Counted from the first letter of the stretch, positions 16,562 to 25,573 are shown. The stretch: DNA of 52,976 nucleotides from Pseudomonadota bacterium (GCA_029781595.1 JAKOWJ010000198.1:1-52976), one strand, 5' to 3'. Notes: generated from the letters alone by a model not told the origin. Translations and numbers: made by a program.

Positions 16562-17332
16562 ATGACCACTCGCCGACGAATCCTCCAGGTGCTGGCGCTC
16601 ACCGCCTTCGCGGCCACCGCGGCCGCGGCGGCGCCGCGCGTGGCCGTCCTCTCGCCGCTGGGCGACCGCGTGCTCGTGGTGGGCAGCGAGATCTCCACCG
16701 GCAGCCACCTCGACCGCAACCGCCGCGACCGAGTGGCGCTGCCCTCCGACTACCTCGACATCGCCGCGGCCACGGCCTTCGGCCGCGAGGCGGGCGGCGC
16801 GCGCGCCGGGCTCGAGATCGTGCCCGTGCGCACCCGCGACGCCGTCGCGCGGCAGATGCAGGACGACGTGGTGGCCGGCCGCCGGCCCGCGACCGACATC
16901 GCCGCGCGGCTCTCGCCGGGCCTCGCGGCGCAGGGGTTCACGCACCTGGTGCTGCTCACCCGCCACCGGGGGGACGCGCGCATCCGCGTGCCCAACGGCA
17001 CCATCGGCACGGGGCGGCTCGAAGGGCTGGGCTTCTACGTGGACCGCTACTCGAGCCTTCGCGACATCCAGGACGGCGACGCGGGGCTGGGCTTCCTCGC
17101 GCCCTTCGCCTACGTGCGTGCGAGCCTCGTCGACCTGCGCACCGGCGCGCTTCTCGCCGAGGAGGCCTCGCAGGAAGCCGAGGCCATCCCCACGCTCGCC
17201 GCGAAGGACGGCGCGCACCCGTGGGACGTGCTCGGCCCCGACGAGAAGGCCGGGGCGCTCGCGGAGTTCACGGCCCGGGGACTCGCGATCGTCGCTCCCC
17301 GCCTGCTCGCCCGGCTGCCGGACGGCCGCTAG
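16562..17332 (+). CDS. Secreted protein of unknown function
   Basis: 256 residues from the ATG at 16562, chosen because it begins a good signal peptide (MTTRRRILQV, hydrophobic Ala-rich core to about residue 26). A twin-arginine signal is possible from TTRRRI but lacks the full motif. The mature protein starts PRVAVLSPLGDRV, then shows alternating strands and helices, GLGFYVDR and a C-terminal Leu-rich helix. No catalytic signature recognised. It precedes the response-regulator/EAL gene by 10 bases, so the two are very likely co-transcribed and may act in one envelope-sensing pathway; this is inference. Confidence 0.75.
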   Translation: MTTRRRILQVLALTAFAATAAAAAPRVAVLSPLGDRVLVVGSEISTGSHLDRNRRDRVALPSDYLDIAAATAFGREAGGARAGLEIVPVRTRDAVARQMQDDVVAGRRPATDIAARLSPGLAAQGFTHLVLLTRHRGDARIRVPNGTIGTGRLEGLGFYVDRYSSLRDIQDGDAGLGFLAPFAYVRASLVDLRTGALLAEEASQEAEAIPTLAAKDGAHPWDVLGPDEKAGALAEFTARGLAIVAPRLLARLPDGR

Positions 17333-17342
17333 GCGCAAGGCC

Positions 17343-18569
17343 GTGACCTCGGGCGCCGGCAAGCCGGTCCTGCTCGCCGTCGACGACGACGAGGGCATGC
17401 GCGACATCATCGCGTGGGCGGGTCGCCGAGCGGGGTTCGACGTGCGCACCACGGGCGACCCGTACGCGGCGGTGGAGATGGACACCTCGGCCATCGACGC
17501 GATCGTGCTCGACCTCGCCATGCCGCGCATGGACGGCATCGCGGCGCTGCGCCAGTTCGCCTCGCGCGGCTGCCGCTCGCACATCGTGCTGCTGAGCGGC
17601 GCCGACGAGGCGATCCTGCGCACGGCCGCGCAGGTCGGGCGCGAGCTGGGCCTCGCGGTCGCGGGCCACTGGCGAAAGCCCATGCGCGTGGTCGAGCTCG
17701 TGGAGCTGCTGCGCGAGGCGATCGCCGCGCCCAGCGCGCCGGCCGCGGCGGCCGGCCCCGTGCTCACGGCCGCGGACCTCGGGCGGGGCCTCGCCGCGGG
17801 CGAGATCGTGCCGCACTACCAGCCCGTCGTGCGCCTCGCCACGGGCGAGATCGAGGGCGCGGAGGCGCTGGCGCGCTGGCGCCACCCCGAGCACGGCCTC
17901 ATCGAGCCGTCGGCCTTCGTGCCCCTCGCCGAGGGCGCGGGGCTGGGCCTGAAGCTCACCGAGGTCATCCTCTACGCGGCTCTCGCCGATCGCGCGGCGT
18001 GGCGCCGGGAGGGGGGCGGCCCCGAGGCGCTGGCGGTGAACCTGCCGCCGGACGCGCTCACGGACCTGGGGTTCCCCGACCGCGTCTCGCGCACGCTGGA
18101 GAACCTGGGCGTGCGCCCCGAGAAGCTCACGTTCGAGGTGACGGAGACCAGCGTGGTGCGGGAGATGGCCAAGGCGCTGGACATCCTGGCGCGCCTGCGC
18201 CTGAAGGGCGTGCGCCTGGCGATCGACGACTTCGGCACGGGCTACTCGTCGATGGAGCAGCTGCGCCGCATGCCCTTCACCACGCTCAAGATCGACATGG
18301 GCTTCGTGCGGCGCATCCCGGAGGACCCCGTCTCGCGCGCCATCGTCCGCCGCACCATCGCGCTGGGCCACGACCTGGGCATGAGCGTGCTCGCCGAGGG
18401 CGTGGAGGACGCGCGCGCGCTGGACATGCTGCGCGAGGCCGGCTGCGACCTGATACAGGGCTACCTGGTCTCGCGCCCGCTGCCGCCCGCGGAGTTCGCG
18501 GCCTTCGCGCGCTCCTGGGCGGCGAGCCTGGGGGGCGGGCCCTTCGGGGCGCCGCCCGCGGCGCGCTAG
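17343..18569 (+). CDS. Response regulator with EAL phosphodiesterase domain (RocR-like)
   Basis: 408 residues from a GTG at 17343, the only start that gives an intact receiver. Receiver (1-125): acidic DDD (14-16), phospho-accepting Asp57 in VLDLAM, Lys112 in RKP. EAL domain (about 140-400): HYQPVV, EAL at 174-176, NLPP, FEVTET, IDDFGTGYSSM, LKIDMGFV, LAEGVE and IQGYLVSRP. All the metal and catalytic residues I know of are present, so it should hydrolyse cyclic di-GMP, controlled by phosphorylation. The layout equals Pseudomonas RocR. No histidine kinase is adjacent. Its TAG overlaps the stop of the convergent EF-G-like gene. Confidence 0.92.
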   Translation: MTSGAGKPVLLAVDDDEGMRDIIAWAGRRAGFDVRTTGDPYAAVEMDTSAIDAIVLDLAMPRMDGIAALRQFASRGCRSHIVLLSGADEAILRTAAQVGRELGLAVAGHWRKPMRVVELVELLREAIAAPSAPAAAAGPVLTAADLGRGLAAGEIVPHYQPVVRLATGEIEGAEALARWRHPEHGLIEPSAFVPLAEGAGLGLKLTEVILYAALADRAAWRREGGGPEALAVNLPPDALTDLGFPDRVSRTLENLGVRPEKLTFEVTETSVVREMAKALDILARLRLKGVRLAIDDFGTGYSSMEQLRRMPFTTLKIDMGFVRRIPEDPVSRAIVRRTIALGHDLGMSVLAEGVEDARALDMLREAGCDLIQGYLVSRPLPPAEFAAFARSWAASLGGGPFGAPPAAR

Positions 18570-20614
18570 TCCTCCTCGCGCGCCAGCTTGAACTGCGAGG
18601 TGATCTGCGCCTGGGTCTGGGGCGGCACCATCGCGTAGTGGCTGTACTCGATCTGGTACGAGCCCTGCCCGCCCGTCACCGAGCGCAGGCGCGACTGGTA
18701 CTCGGCCACCTCGGAGAGCGGCACCTGGCCGGAGATCGACATGAGGTCGCCGCCGGAGGACTCCGTGCCGGTGATCTGGCCGCGGCGCGAGGAGATGTCG
18801 CTCGTCATGTCGCCCACGAAGCGGTCCGGCGCCGTGATCGTGATGTTGACGATGGGCTCCAGGACGATGGCCCCGGCCTTGAGGATGGCGTCGATGACCG
18901 CCTTCTTGCCGGCGGTGACGAACGCGATCTCCTTGGAGTCCACGGGGTGGCTCTTGCCGTCGTAGACGATCACGCGGATGTCCTCGACCGGGTAGCCGGC
19001 GATGACGCCCGCGTCGAGCGCCATCTTCACGCCCTTCTCCACCGCGGGGATGAACACCGTCGGGATGACGCCGCCCTTCACCTGGTCCACGAACTCGAAG
19101 CCGCTGCCGCGCGCGAGGGGCTCGACCTTGAGGAACACCTCGCCGAACTGGCCGGCGCCGCCCGTCTGCTTCTTGTGGCGGCAGTGGCCCTCGGCCTTCT
19201 TCGTGATCGTCTCGCGGTAGGGGATCTTGGGCGGCTTGGTGTCGACCTCGAGCTTGTACTGCGTGCTCATCTTCTCGAGCTTCACGCGCATGTGCAGCTC
19301 GCCCAGGCCGCGCACCACCGTCTCGTGGGTGGTGGGGTGGCGCTCGATCCACAGGCACGGGTCCTCGACCTCGAGCTTGTGCAGCACGTCGAAGAGGCGC
19401 TGCTCGTCGCCCTTCTTCTTCGGCTCCACGGCGATCGAGTGCATGGGCGTGGGGAAGTCCAGCGAGCGCAGGCGGATGTGGTCCTCGTCGTGCGAGTCGT
19501 GCAGCACGGCGTTGAACTCGATGTCGTCGACCTTGGCGATGGCGCCCAGGTCGCCGGGCACGAGGCTGTCGGTCTCCACGTAGTCCTTGCCCTGCACCGC
19601 GTACAGGTGCCCGACCTTGAAGGCCCTCTTGCCCTCGCCGATGTAGAGCTGCGAGTCCTTGGTGATGGTGCCCTGGTGCACGCGGAAGTAGGCGACCTTG
19701 CCGACGTACGGGTCCATCACGATCTTGAAGACGTGGGCGAGCACGTGCTTGGCCGGGTCCGGCTCGGCGTGGAATTCCTCGCCCTCGGTGGTGTCGCTCT
19801 TCACGAAGGGCGGCGGGTTGCCCTCGGTCGCGTTGGGCGCCAGGCGCGAGAGGATCTCGAGGAACTGCGGGATGCCCGCGCCCGTCTTCGCGGAGGCGAA
19901 GCAAACGGGCACCAGGTGGCCCTCGCGCAGCGCCTTCTCGAAGGGCGCGTGCAGCTGCTCGGGGCGCAGGTCCTCGCCCTGCTCCAGGTAGAGGTTCATG
20001 AGGTCCTCGTCCACCTCGACCACCTGGTCGATGATGGCCGCGTGGGCCTCCTTCACGCCGGTGAAGTCGGCGTCGCCGTCCGGGTTGAAGAAGCAGTCGA
20101 CGACGTCCTTGCGGTCGTGGGCCGGCAGGTTGATCGGCAGGCACTCCTTGCCGAAGTGGTCCTGGATCTTGCGCAGCAGCCCGGGCAGGTCCACGTTGTC
20201 CGCGTCGATCTTGTTCACCACCACCATGCGGCACAGGCCGCGGTTCTTCGCCCACTTCATCATGCGGGTGGTGTTGAGCTCGATGCCGTTCTGCGCGTTG
20301 ATCACCACCACCGCCGTCTCCACGGCCGCGAGCGCGGCGATCGACTGGCCGGCGAAGTCGGGCATGCCGGGCGTGTCCACGAGGTGGATGTGCATGTCCT
20401 CCCAGGCGAAGTTCACGAGCGAGGAGCCCAGCGAGTGACCGTACTCCTTCTCCATGGGGTCGAAGTCGCACACCGTGGTGCCCTTCTCGACGAGGCCGGG
20501 GCTCGCGATGGCGCCGGACTTCCAGAGCAGCGCCTCGGCGAGCGTGGTCTTGCCCGAGCCGCCGTGGCCGACGAGCGCGAGGGTGTGGATGTTCTCGGTG
20601 GTGTACTTCGGCAC
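18566..20614 (-). CDS. Elongation factor G-like GTPase (EF-G paralogue)
   Basis: 682 residues from a GTG at 20614. Translational GTPase motifs: P-loop GHGGSGKTT (16-24), DTPGMPDF (80-87), NKID (134-137). EF-G domains II-V follow, including the domain IV stretch HKKQTGGAGQFGEV and DISSRRGQITGTES in domain V. In place of the switch I motif RGITI it has EKEYGHSLGSS, which marks the divergent EF-G-like group rather than the main fusA product; the paralogue usually lies outside the rpsL-rpsG-tuf operon, as here. Its role may be recycling or stress-related translocation. The gene is alone on the minus strand, convergent with the EAL gene. Confidence 0.88.
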   Translation of the reverse strand: MPKYTTENIHTLALVGHGGSGKTTLAEALLWKSGAIASPGLVEKGTTVCDFDPMEKEYGHSLGSSLVNFAWEDMHIHLVDTPGMPDFAGQSIAALAAVETAVVVINAQNGIELNTTRMMKWAKNRGLCRMVVVNKIDADNVDLPGLLRKIQDHFGKECLPINLPAHDRKDVVDCFFNPDGDADFTGVKEAHAAIIDQVVEVDEDLMNLYLEQGEDLRPEQLHAPFEKALREGHLVPVCFASAKTGAGIPQFLEILSRLAPNATEGNPPPFVKSDTTEGEEFHAEPDPAKHVLAHVFKIVMDPYVGKVAYFRVHQGTITKDSQLYIGEGKRAFKVGHLYAVQGKDYVETDSLVPGDLGAIAKVDDIEFNAVLHDSHDEDHIRLRSLDFPTPMHSIAVEPKKKGDEQRLFDVLHKLEVEDPCLWIERHPTTHETVVRGLGELHMRVKLEKMSTQYKLEVDTKPPKIPYRETITKKAEGHCRHKKQTGGAGQFGEVFLKVEPLARGSGFEFVDQVKGGVIPTVFIPAVEKGVKMALDAGVIAGYPVEDIRVIVYDGKSHPVDSKEIAFVTAGKKAVIDAILKAGAIVLEPIVNITITAPDRFVGDMTSDISSRRGQITGTESSGGDLMSISGQVPLSEVAEYQSRLRSVTGGQGSYQIEYSHYAMVPPQTQAQITSQFKLAREED

Positions 20615-20696
20615 GATGTCTTTCCTCTCGTGTTGAGCGGGGATGTCGAGCGGGGGGCGGGTGAGCCGGGGTTCCCTGACCTTCTGAGCCCCGAAT

Positions 20697-21905
20697 TTAC
20701 CTCTTTCCGGGCGAAAGCGCCTCCGGAAGGAACAAGGCGAGCAGGTCGTTCAGGAACCGCCGGCCGCGCGCGGTGGGACGGATGGCGAGCGCGTCGCGCT
20801 CGAGGAGGCCCGCGGCCTCGGCGCGCGCGAGGGCGGGCTCGACGGCGGCCAGGGCGAGGCCCGTGCGCTCGGCGAAGAGCGCGGCCGGGAAGCCCTCGGC
20901 CAGGCGCAGCGCGTTCATCATGAACTCCAGGCCCAGCTCCTCGGCCGGCACCTCGGCCGAGGTCTCGACGGCCTCGCCCGCGACGGCGCGCAGCTGGTAC
21001 GCCCGCGGCTGGCGCCAGCGCGTCTCGCGCACGATGCGGTCCGGCTGCGAGAGCTTGGAGTGCGCGCCGGCGCCCACGCCCAGGTAGTCGCCGAAGCGCC
21101 AGTAGTTGAGGTTGTGCCGCGAGCGGTGCCCGGGGCGCGCGAAGGCGGAGGTCTCGTAGTGGTCGTAGCCGGCGCCGGCGAGCTGCGACTCGATGCCCTC
21201 CTGCATGGCCGCGGCCGCGTCGTCGTCGGGCAGCGCCGGCGGGTGGCGGTGGAAGAGCGTGTTGGGCTCGAGCGTGAGGTGGTAGGCCGACACGTGGGCG
21301 GGCGCGAAGGCGATCGCCTCGCGCACGTCGTCAAGCGCCTCGCCCACGCGCTGGCCCGGCAGCGCGTACATGAGGTCGAGGTTCACGTTGCCGAAGGTCT
21401 CGACCGCGAAGGCCGCGGCGCGCCGGGCCTCCTCGGCGCCGTGCACGCGGCCGATGGCCGCGAGGTGCGCGTCGGAGAAGCTCTGGATGCCCAGCGAGAG
21501 GCGGTTCACGCCGGCGTCGCGGAAGCCCAGGAAGCGCTCGCGCTCGAACGTGCCCGGGTTGGCCTCCATCGTGACCTCCGCCCCGGCCTCGACCGGCAGG
21601 AGCGTGCGCGCGGCGGTGAGCAGCCGGTCGACGGCCTGCGGCGTGAGAAGGCTCGGCGTGCCCCCGCCCACGAAGATGGCGTGCACGCGCCGGCCCCAGA
21701 CGCGCGGCACGCTGGCCTCCAGGTCGGCCACCACCGCGTCCACGTACTGCGCCTCGGGCACCTCGCCGCGCGCCTCGTGCGAGTTGAAGTCGCAGTACGG
21801 GCACTTGCGCAGGCACCAGGGCACGTGCACGTAGAGCGTGAGCGGCGGCAGGGCGGGAAGGCGCGGCGTCGCGGGGGCGCCGGGCGCGGGGATGACGGCG
21901 GGCAT
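20697..21905 (-). CDS. hemW: Radical SAM heme chaperone HemW
   Basis: 402 residues. Near the N-terminus, VHVPWCLRKCPYCDFNSH holds the radical SAM cluster motif C-x3-C-x2-C plus the extra Cys-binding context typical of HemN/HemW. GGGTPSLL binds SAM. HNLNYWRFGDYLGVGAGAHS includes the HNxxYW heme-binding motif that distinguishes HemW from coproporphyrinogen dehydrogenase HemN. HemW inserts heme into target respiratory proteins. It lies in the conserved hemW/rdgB/rph neighbourhood, here with a small PepSY gene between hemW and rdgB. Confidence 0.93.
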   Translation of the reverse strand: MPAVIPAPGAPATPRLPALPPLTLYVHVPWCLRKCPYCDFNSHEARGEVPEAQYVDAVVADLEASVPRVWGRRVHAIFVGGGTPSLLTPQAVDRLLTAARTLLPVEAGAEVTMEANPGTFERERFLGFRDAGVNRLSLGIQSFSDAHLAAIGRVHGAEEARRAAAFAVETFGNVNLDLMYALPGQRVGEALDDVREAIAFAPAHVSAYHLTLEPNTLFHRHPPALPDDDAAAAMQEGIESQLAGAGYDHYETSAFARPGHRSRHNLNYWRFGDYLGVGAGAHSKLSQPDRIVRETRWRQPRAYQLRAVAGEAVETSAEVPAEELGLEFMMNALRLAEGFPAALFAERTGLALAAVEPALARAEAAGLLERDALAIRPTARGRRFLNDLLALFLPEALSPGKR

Positions 21906-21952
21906 GGCGTGCGGCCATTATCGCCCGGCTTCGGCCGGGCGCGGCCGGCGGC

Positions 21953-22288
21953 CTAGCGGCGCGGCGCGCCGGGCTCGCCCACGCGGGTCTCCCTCACGAG
22001 CCTGCCGGTGACCGGGTGGTAGTAGGCCTCCACGATGCCGCCCTCCTTGCGGATGGCGTAGAACTCGTAGCAGTTGGTGCGCGAGACCTTGAACTTCACG
22101 ACCGCGTACTTCTCCTCGCCGAAGATGCGGCGGATCTCGGCCTCGGGCAGCCAGCGCGAGCGCGGCTCCTTCGTGCAGAACTTCTCCTCCCCGGGCGGGG
22201 AGGCGGCGGCGGGGCCGGCGAGGCCGCCCGCGAGCAGGGCGGCGGCGAGGGCGGCGAGGACGCCGCGGGCGGTCGGGGTGGCGTTCAT
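21953..22288 (-). CDS. Small PepSY-like secreted protein
   Basis: 111 residues from the ATG at 22288. A signal peptide (1-30, ending AAAS) leads to a single short domain: CTKEPRSRWLPEAEIRRI, then VVKFKVSRTNCYEFY, then GGIVEAYYHPVTGRLV. This matches the PepSY-type pattern (Trp, charged helix, Cys-containing strand, Pro-Val-Thr-Gly hairpin) of small periplasmic proteins. The two cysteines may pair. Function unknown. It is inserted between rdgB and hemW on the same strand, with gaps of about 45 bases on each side. Confidence 0.78.
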   Translation of the reverse strand: MNATPTARGVLAALAAALLAGGLAGPAAASPPGEEKFCTKEPRSRWLPEAEIRRIFGEEKYAVVKFKVSRTNCYEFYAIRKEGGIVEAYYHPVTGRLVRETRVGEPGAPRR

Positions 22289-22332
22289 GCCCGCAGCTTG
22301 CCGCGACGCGCGCGCGGCGCGCTTGCGCCAGA

Positions 22333-22935
22333 TCAGGACTCGCCGCGCAGCCGCGCCGCGAGCAGGCCCACGGCGATGGCGCGGTGGCTCAGGCGGTTCT
22401 TCTCCTCGGCGCCGAGCTCGGCGGCCGTGCGCCCGAGCGCGGGCAGGAGGAAGTGCGCGTCGTAGCCGAAGCCGCCCGCGCCCCGGGGCTCGTCGACGAT
22501 CTCGCCGTGCCAGCGCCCCTCGGTGATGACGGGCTCGGGGTCGTCCACGTGCCGCACCAGGACGATCACGCAGGTGTAGTGCGCGCCGCGGTCGGCCACC
22601 CCCGCCAGGCGCTCGACGAGCAGGCGGTTGTTGGCGCGGTCGCGCGCCTCGCGCGGGCCCCCGCGGCCGGCGAAGTAGGCCGAGTGCACGCCGGGGGCGC
22701 CGCCCAGCGCCGCCACGCACAGCCCGGAGTCGTCCGCCAGCGAGGCGAGCCCGGTGTGGCGCGCGCAGTTCCTCGCCTTGGCGAGCGCGTTCTCGACGAA
22801 GGTGTGGTGCGGCTCCTCGGCCTCCGGCACGCCCAGCGCGCCCTGCGCCACCGTCTCGAAGCCCAGGGGCGCCAGGATGGCGGAGAGCTCGCGCAGCTTC
22901 CCGGCGTTGTTGGAGGCGATGACGACGCGCTTCAC
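22333..22935 (-). CDS. rdgB: Non-canonical purine NTP pyrophosphatase (dITP/XTP)
   Basis: 200 residues from a GTG at 22935 that overlaps the rph stop (GTGA). Signature motifs: [13 protein letters not shown] at the N-terminus, [10 protein letters not shown] (catalytic Asp), [10 protein letters not shown] and the C-terminal LSHRAIA. The enzyme cleaves dITP, XTP and similar damaged nucleotides to monophosphates, keeping them out of DNA. The translational overlap with rph is a common arrangement. Confidence 0.96.
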   Translation of the reverse strand: MKRVVIASNNAGKLRELSAILAPLGFETVAQGALGVPEAEEPHHTFVENALAKARNCARHTGLASLADDSGLCVAALGGAPGVHSAYFAGRGGPREARDRANNRLLVERLAGVADRGAHYTCVIVLVRHVDDPEPVITEGRWHGEIVDEPRGAGGFGYDAHFLLPALGRTAAELGAEEKNRLSHRAIAVGLLAARLRGES

Positions 22936-23663
22936 GCGGGCAGGGGCGCGGCCAGGGCCGCCTTCTGCAGCGCCACGAGCTCGGCGATGCCGGCGGCGGC
23001 GAGGTCCAGCAGGGACTCGAGCTCGGCGCGCGAGAACGGCTCGCCCTCGGCGGTGCCCTGCACTTCCACGAGGCCCCCGCGGCCGGTCATCACCACGTTC
23101 ATGTCGGTGTCGCAGGCGGAGTCCTCGGCGTAGTCCAGGTCCAGGCAGGCGAGGCCCCCGACCAGGCCCACCGAGACGGCGGCCACGTGGTCGCGCAGCG
23201 GCTCGCCCGCGACGAGGCCCTGCGCCTTGAGCCGGGCCACGGCGTCGGCCAGGGCCACCATGGCGCCCGTGATGGCCGCGCAGCGCGTGCCGCCGTCGGC
23301 CTGCAGCACGTCGCAGTCCAGCGTCACCTGCCGCTCGCCGAGGGCGGCGAGGTCCGTCACGGCGCGCAGCGACCGGCCCACCAGGCGCTGGATCTCCTGC
23401 GTGCGCCCGGACTGCCGGCCCGAGGCGGCCTCGCGCGAGCCGCGCGTGTGCGTGGCGCGCGGCAGCATCCCGTACTCCGCGGTGACCCAGCCCGTGCCCC
23501 TGCCCTTCAGGAAGCCGGGCACCTTCTCCTCCACGCTCGCCGTGCACAGCACGCGGGTGAGCCCGAACTCGACCAGGACCGAGCCCTCGGCGTGGCGGGT
23601 GAAGCCGCGGGTGAGGCGGACGGGGCGCAGCGCCTGCGGGGCGCGGTCCTGGAAACGGGGCAT
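22932..23663 (-). CDS. rph: Ribonuclease PH
   Basis: 243 residues. Family motifs include [17 protein letters not shown] at the N-terminus, [15 protein letters not shown], the substrate loop [19 protein letters not shown] and [17 protein letters not shown]. It trims tRNA 3' ends by phosphorolysis and works as a hexameric ring. Full-length, with no sign of the frameshift known in E. coli K-12. It lies 18 bases downstream of the PP2C phosphatase gene on the same strand. Confidence 0.96.
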   Translation of the reverse strand: MPRFQDRAPQALRPVRLTRGFTRHAEGSVLVEFGLTRVLCTASVEEKVPGFLKGRGTGWVTAEYGMLPRATHTRGSREAASGRQSGRTQEIQRLVGRSLRAVTDLAALGERQVTLDCDVLQADGGTRCAAITGAMVALADAVARLKAQGLVAGEPLRDHVAAVSVGLVGGLACLDLDYAEDSACDTDMNVVMTGRGGLVEVQGTAEGEPFSRAELESLLDLAAAGIAELVALQKAALAAPLPA

Positions 23664-23681
23664 GGCGGGCTTTCGGGAGGG

Positions 23682-24587
23682 CTAGCGGGGGACCTTCTTG
23701 ATCGCGCTCTGGATCTCGGCGATCGCCTTCTCGATCTCCTCGTCGGTCACGTCGTCGGCGGCCACCGGCCGGTCGAGTTCCATGGTGTTCGAGGAGGTGG
23801 TGAACTGGTCGCTCTCGAGGAGCTCGGTGTCGGCGTGCCGCGGGTCGTCCTGCGACTCCCACGTCATGGCCACCACCGACAGGTTGTCGCTCTCGCCGCG
23901 CGCGCGCTTGTAGGCCTCCGTGAGCAGCCCCGGCAGCAGGCCCACGATGTCCTGCTTGCGCAGCAGGTTCGCGATGAGCGCGGGCGGGATGTGCGCCCAG
24001 AAGCCGTCGGTGGACAGCAGGATGGTGTCGCCCGTCTGCAGGGCGAAGTCGCCGCCGACCGCGATCACGGGCGGCACCACGCCCCCCAGGCAGCTGAAGA
24101 TCTTGTTGCGCTCGGGGTGCGTGGCGGCCATCTCGGGCGTGATGACGCCGGAGTCCACGAGCTGCTGCACGCGCGAGTGGTCCTGCGTGGCCGCCGCCAG
24201 GCGCCCGCCGCGCAGCACGTACAGGCGCGAGTCGCCGGCGTGCGCCCACCAGGCCGTGCCGTCCTGCACGATGCACACCACGCAGGTGGTGCGCGGCGAC
24301 TCGAGCAGGTTGTGGGCCACGGCGTGCGAGACGATGGCGCGGTGCGCGGCGTTGATGACGGTCACCAGGAAGTCCTGCGGCCGGCGCAGGCGGTTCCGCG
24401 CCTCCAGCTGGAACAGGCGCGTCACCTCCGTCACCGCGATCTCGGCGGCCACCTCGCCCTGCATGTGCCCGCCCATGCCGTCGGCGGCCACCATGAGCAG
24501 CACGTCGCGGCTGTAGGAGTAGCCGATGCGGTCCTCGTTGCCCGATCGGTCGCCCTGGCGGCTGTCCTGGAAGATCGTGAAGCGCAT
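23682..24587 (-). CDS. PP2C-family protein serine/threonine phosphatase
   Basis: 301 residues from the ATG at 24587. Metal-binding motifs are complete: GNEDR near residue 17, ADGMGGHMQGE, HAGDSRLYVLRGG, LSTDGFW and GESDNLSVVAM. A C-terminal tail of about 60 residues, rich in acidic and Ser/Thr residues, follows the catalytic core and may be a docking or phosphorylation segment. It follows the kinase gene by 17 bases, so kinase and phosphatase are made together and presumably act on the same targets. The pair next to rph is a recurring betaproteobacterial neighbourhood as far as I recall. Confidence 0.92.
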   Translation of the reverse strand: MRFTIFQDSRQGDRSGNEDRIGYSYSRDVLLMVAADGMGGHMQGEVAAEIAVTEVTRLFQLEARNRLRRPQDFLVTVINAAHRAIVSHAVAHNLLESPRTTCVVCIVQDGTAWWAHAGDSRLYVLRGGRLAAATQDHSRVQQLVDSGVITPEMAATHPERNKIFSCLGGVVPPVIAVGGDFALQTGDTILLSTDGFWAHIPPALIANLLRKQDIVGLLPGLLTEAYKRARGESDNLSVVAMTWESQDDPRHADTELLESDQFTTSSNTMELDRPVAADDVTDEEIEKAIAEIQSAIKKVPR

Positions 24588-24604
24588 CGCCGTCCCCGGG
24601 CGGG

Positions 24605-25549
24605 CTACTTCGTGAAGAACTTCGAGAGGGGCTTGTTGAGCGTGTCGAAGAAGCCCTTGCGGCCGGGATCCTGCGGCTCGACCATGAGGAGCTTCTGCAG
24701 CTCGAAGGCCGTCTGCGGGCGCTGGATGTGGTCCAGGCTCAGGCACGCGTCGACGATCGAGTAGAGCTCGTCGGAGTAGGCCTGGCGCGCCAGCGTGCGC
24801 AGCGGGATGAGCTTGTCCTTCTCCAGGCGCGCGTCCGCGGCCTGCGGCGGCGTGCCGGCGATGCAGGTGTAGAGCGTGGCGCCCACGGAGTAGATGTCGG
24901 TCCACGGCCCGAGGGTGGCGGGCTCGAAGGCGTACTGCTCGGGCGCCGCGAAGCCCGCGGTGTACATGGGCTTGAGCTTCATCGGCTCGTCCGAGAGGGT
25001 GATGCGCGCCGCGCCGAAGTCGAGCAGCACGGGCCGGCCGTCCATGGCGATGTAGACGTTGGCCGGCTTGATGTCCAGGTGCAGCAGCTTGTTGGCGTGC
25101 ACCTCGCGCAGCCCGTTCATCAGGTGGATGAAGATGCGGCGCATGAAGGTCTCGGTGAACTCCGCGCGGTTGCGCTGGATGTGGAACTGCAGCGTGCGGC
25201 CGCGCACGTACTGCATGACCATGTAGCAGGTCTCGTTGGCGCGGAAGAAGTTCTCCACGCGCACGACGTTGGGGTGCGAGATGAGCGCGAGCGCGCGCCC
25301 CTCCTCGAAGAAGCACTTCAGGCCGTGGCGGAACACCGAGAGGTTCGCCGGGTCCTCGATGCGCACCTCGGTGCCCTCCTCGCGCAGCGCGAGCGAGGCC
25401 GGCAGGTACTCCTTGATCGCGAAGGGCGTCCGGTTCTCGTCGTGCGCCAGATAGACGATGGAGAATCCGCCGGAGGAGAGGGGCTTGTCGATTCGGTAAC
25501 CGTTGAGGACGTAGCCGCCCGGCAGCGGCTGGTTGACCTGCGAAGGCAT
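24605..25549 (-). CDS. Serine/threonine protein kinase, non-RD type
   Basis: 314 residues from the ATG at 25549; an upstream in-frame ATG at 25624 would read through the structured leader and is less likely. Kinase motifs: GGYVLNGYRI then glycine loop SSGGFSIVY, catalytic Lys46 in AIKEYLP, catalytic loop HLDIKPANVYI, DFGAAR, and AAPEQY for the P+1 loop. The HRD arginine is replaced by Leu (HLD), so it is a non-RD kinase that probably does not need activation-loop phosphorylation. No transmembrane or sensor domain is visible, so it is cytoplasmic and probably complex-bound. Paired with the PP2C gene. Confidence 0.92.
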   Translation of the reverse strand: MPSQVNQPLPGGYVLNGYRIDKPLSSGGFSIVYLAHDENRTPFAIKEYLPASLALREEGTEVRIEDPANLSVFRHGLKCFFEEGRALALISHPNVVRVENFFRANETCYMVMQYVRGRTLQFHIQRNRAEFTETFMRRIFIHLMNGLREVHANKLLHLDIKPANVYIAMDGRPVLLDFGAARITLSDEPMKLKPMYTAGFAAPEQYAFEPATLGPWTDIYSVGATLYTCIAGTPPQAADARLEKDKLIPLRTLARQAYSDELYSIVDACLSLDHIQRPQTAFELQKLLMVEPQDPGRKGFFDTLNKPLSKFFTK

Positions 25550-25567
25550 GGGATGCGGGGCTTCCGC

Positions 25568-25573
25568 TATAAT
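25568..25573 (+). promoter_or_regulatory. Perfect -10 hexamer upstream of the yicC-gmk-rpoZ-spoT run
   Basis: TATAAT stands out in the 136-base divergent gap. On the plus strand it would give a leader of about 105 bases for yicC. No good -35 at 16-18 bases. On the minus strand an overlapping TATAGC with TTGCCG 16 bases upstream could serve the kinase gene, but the leader would be only about 10 bases. Confidence 0.4.

Noticed and set aside
18566-20614. The housekeeping fusA gene
   Set aside because: Not in an rpsL-rpsG-tuf context and the conserved switch I motif is absent.
17414-20923. Plus-strand frame of about 1170 codons over the EAL and EF-G-like genes
   Set aside because: His/Val/Arg-rich low-complexity translation, antisense to the EF-G-like gene; no family.
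25533-25573. TTGACC plus TATAAT as a sigma-70 promoter for yicC
   Set aside because: The spacer is 29 bases, far outside 16-18, so only the -10 is reported.
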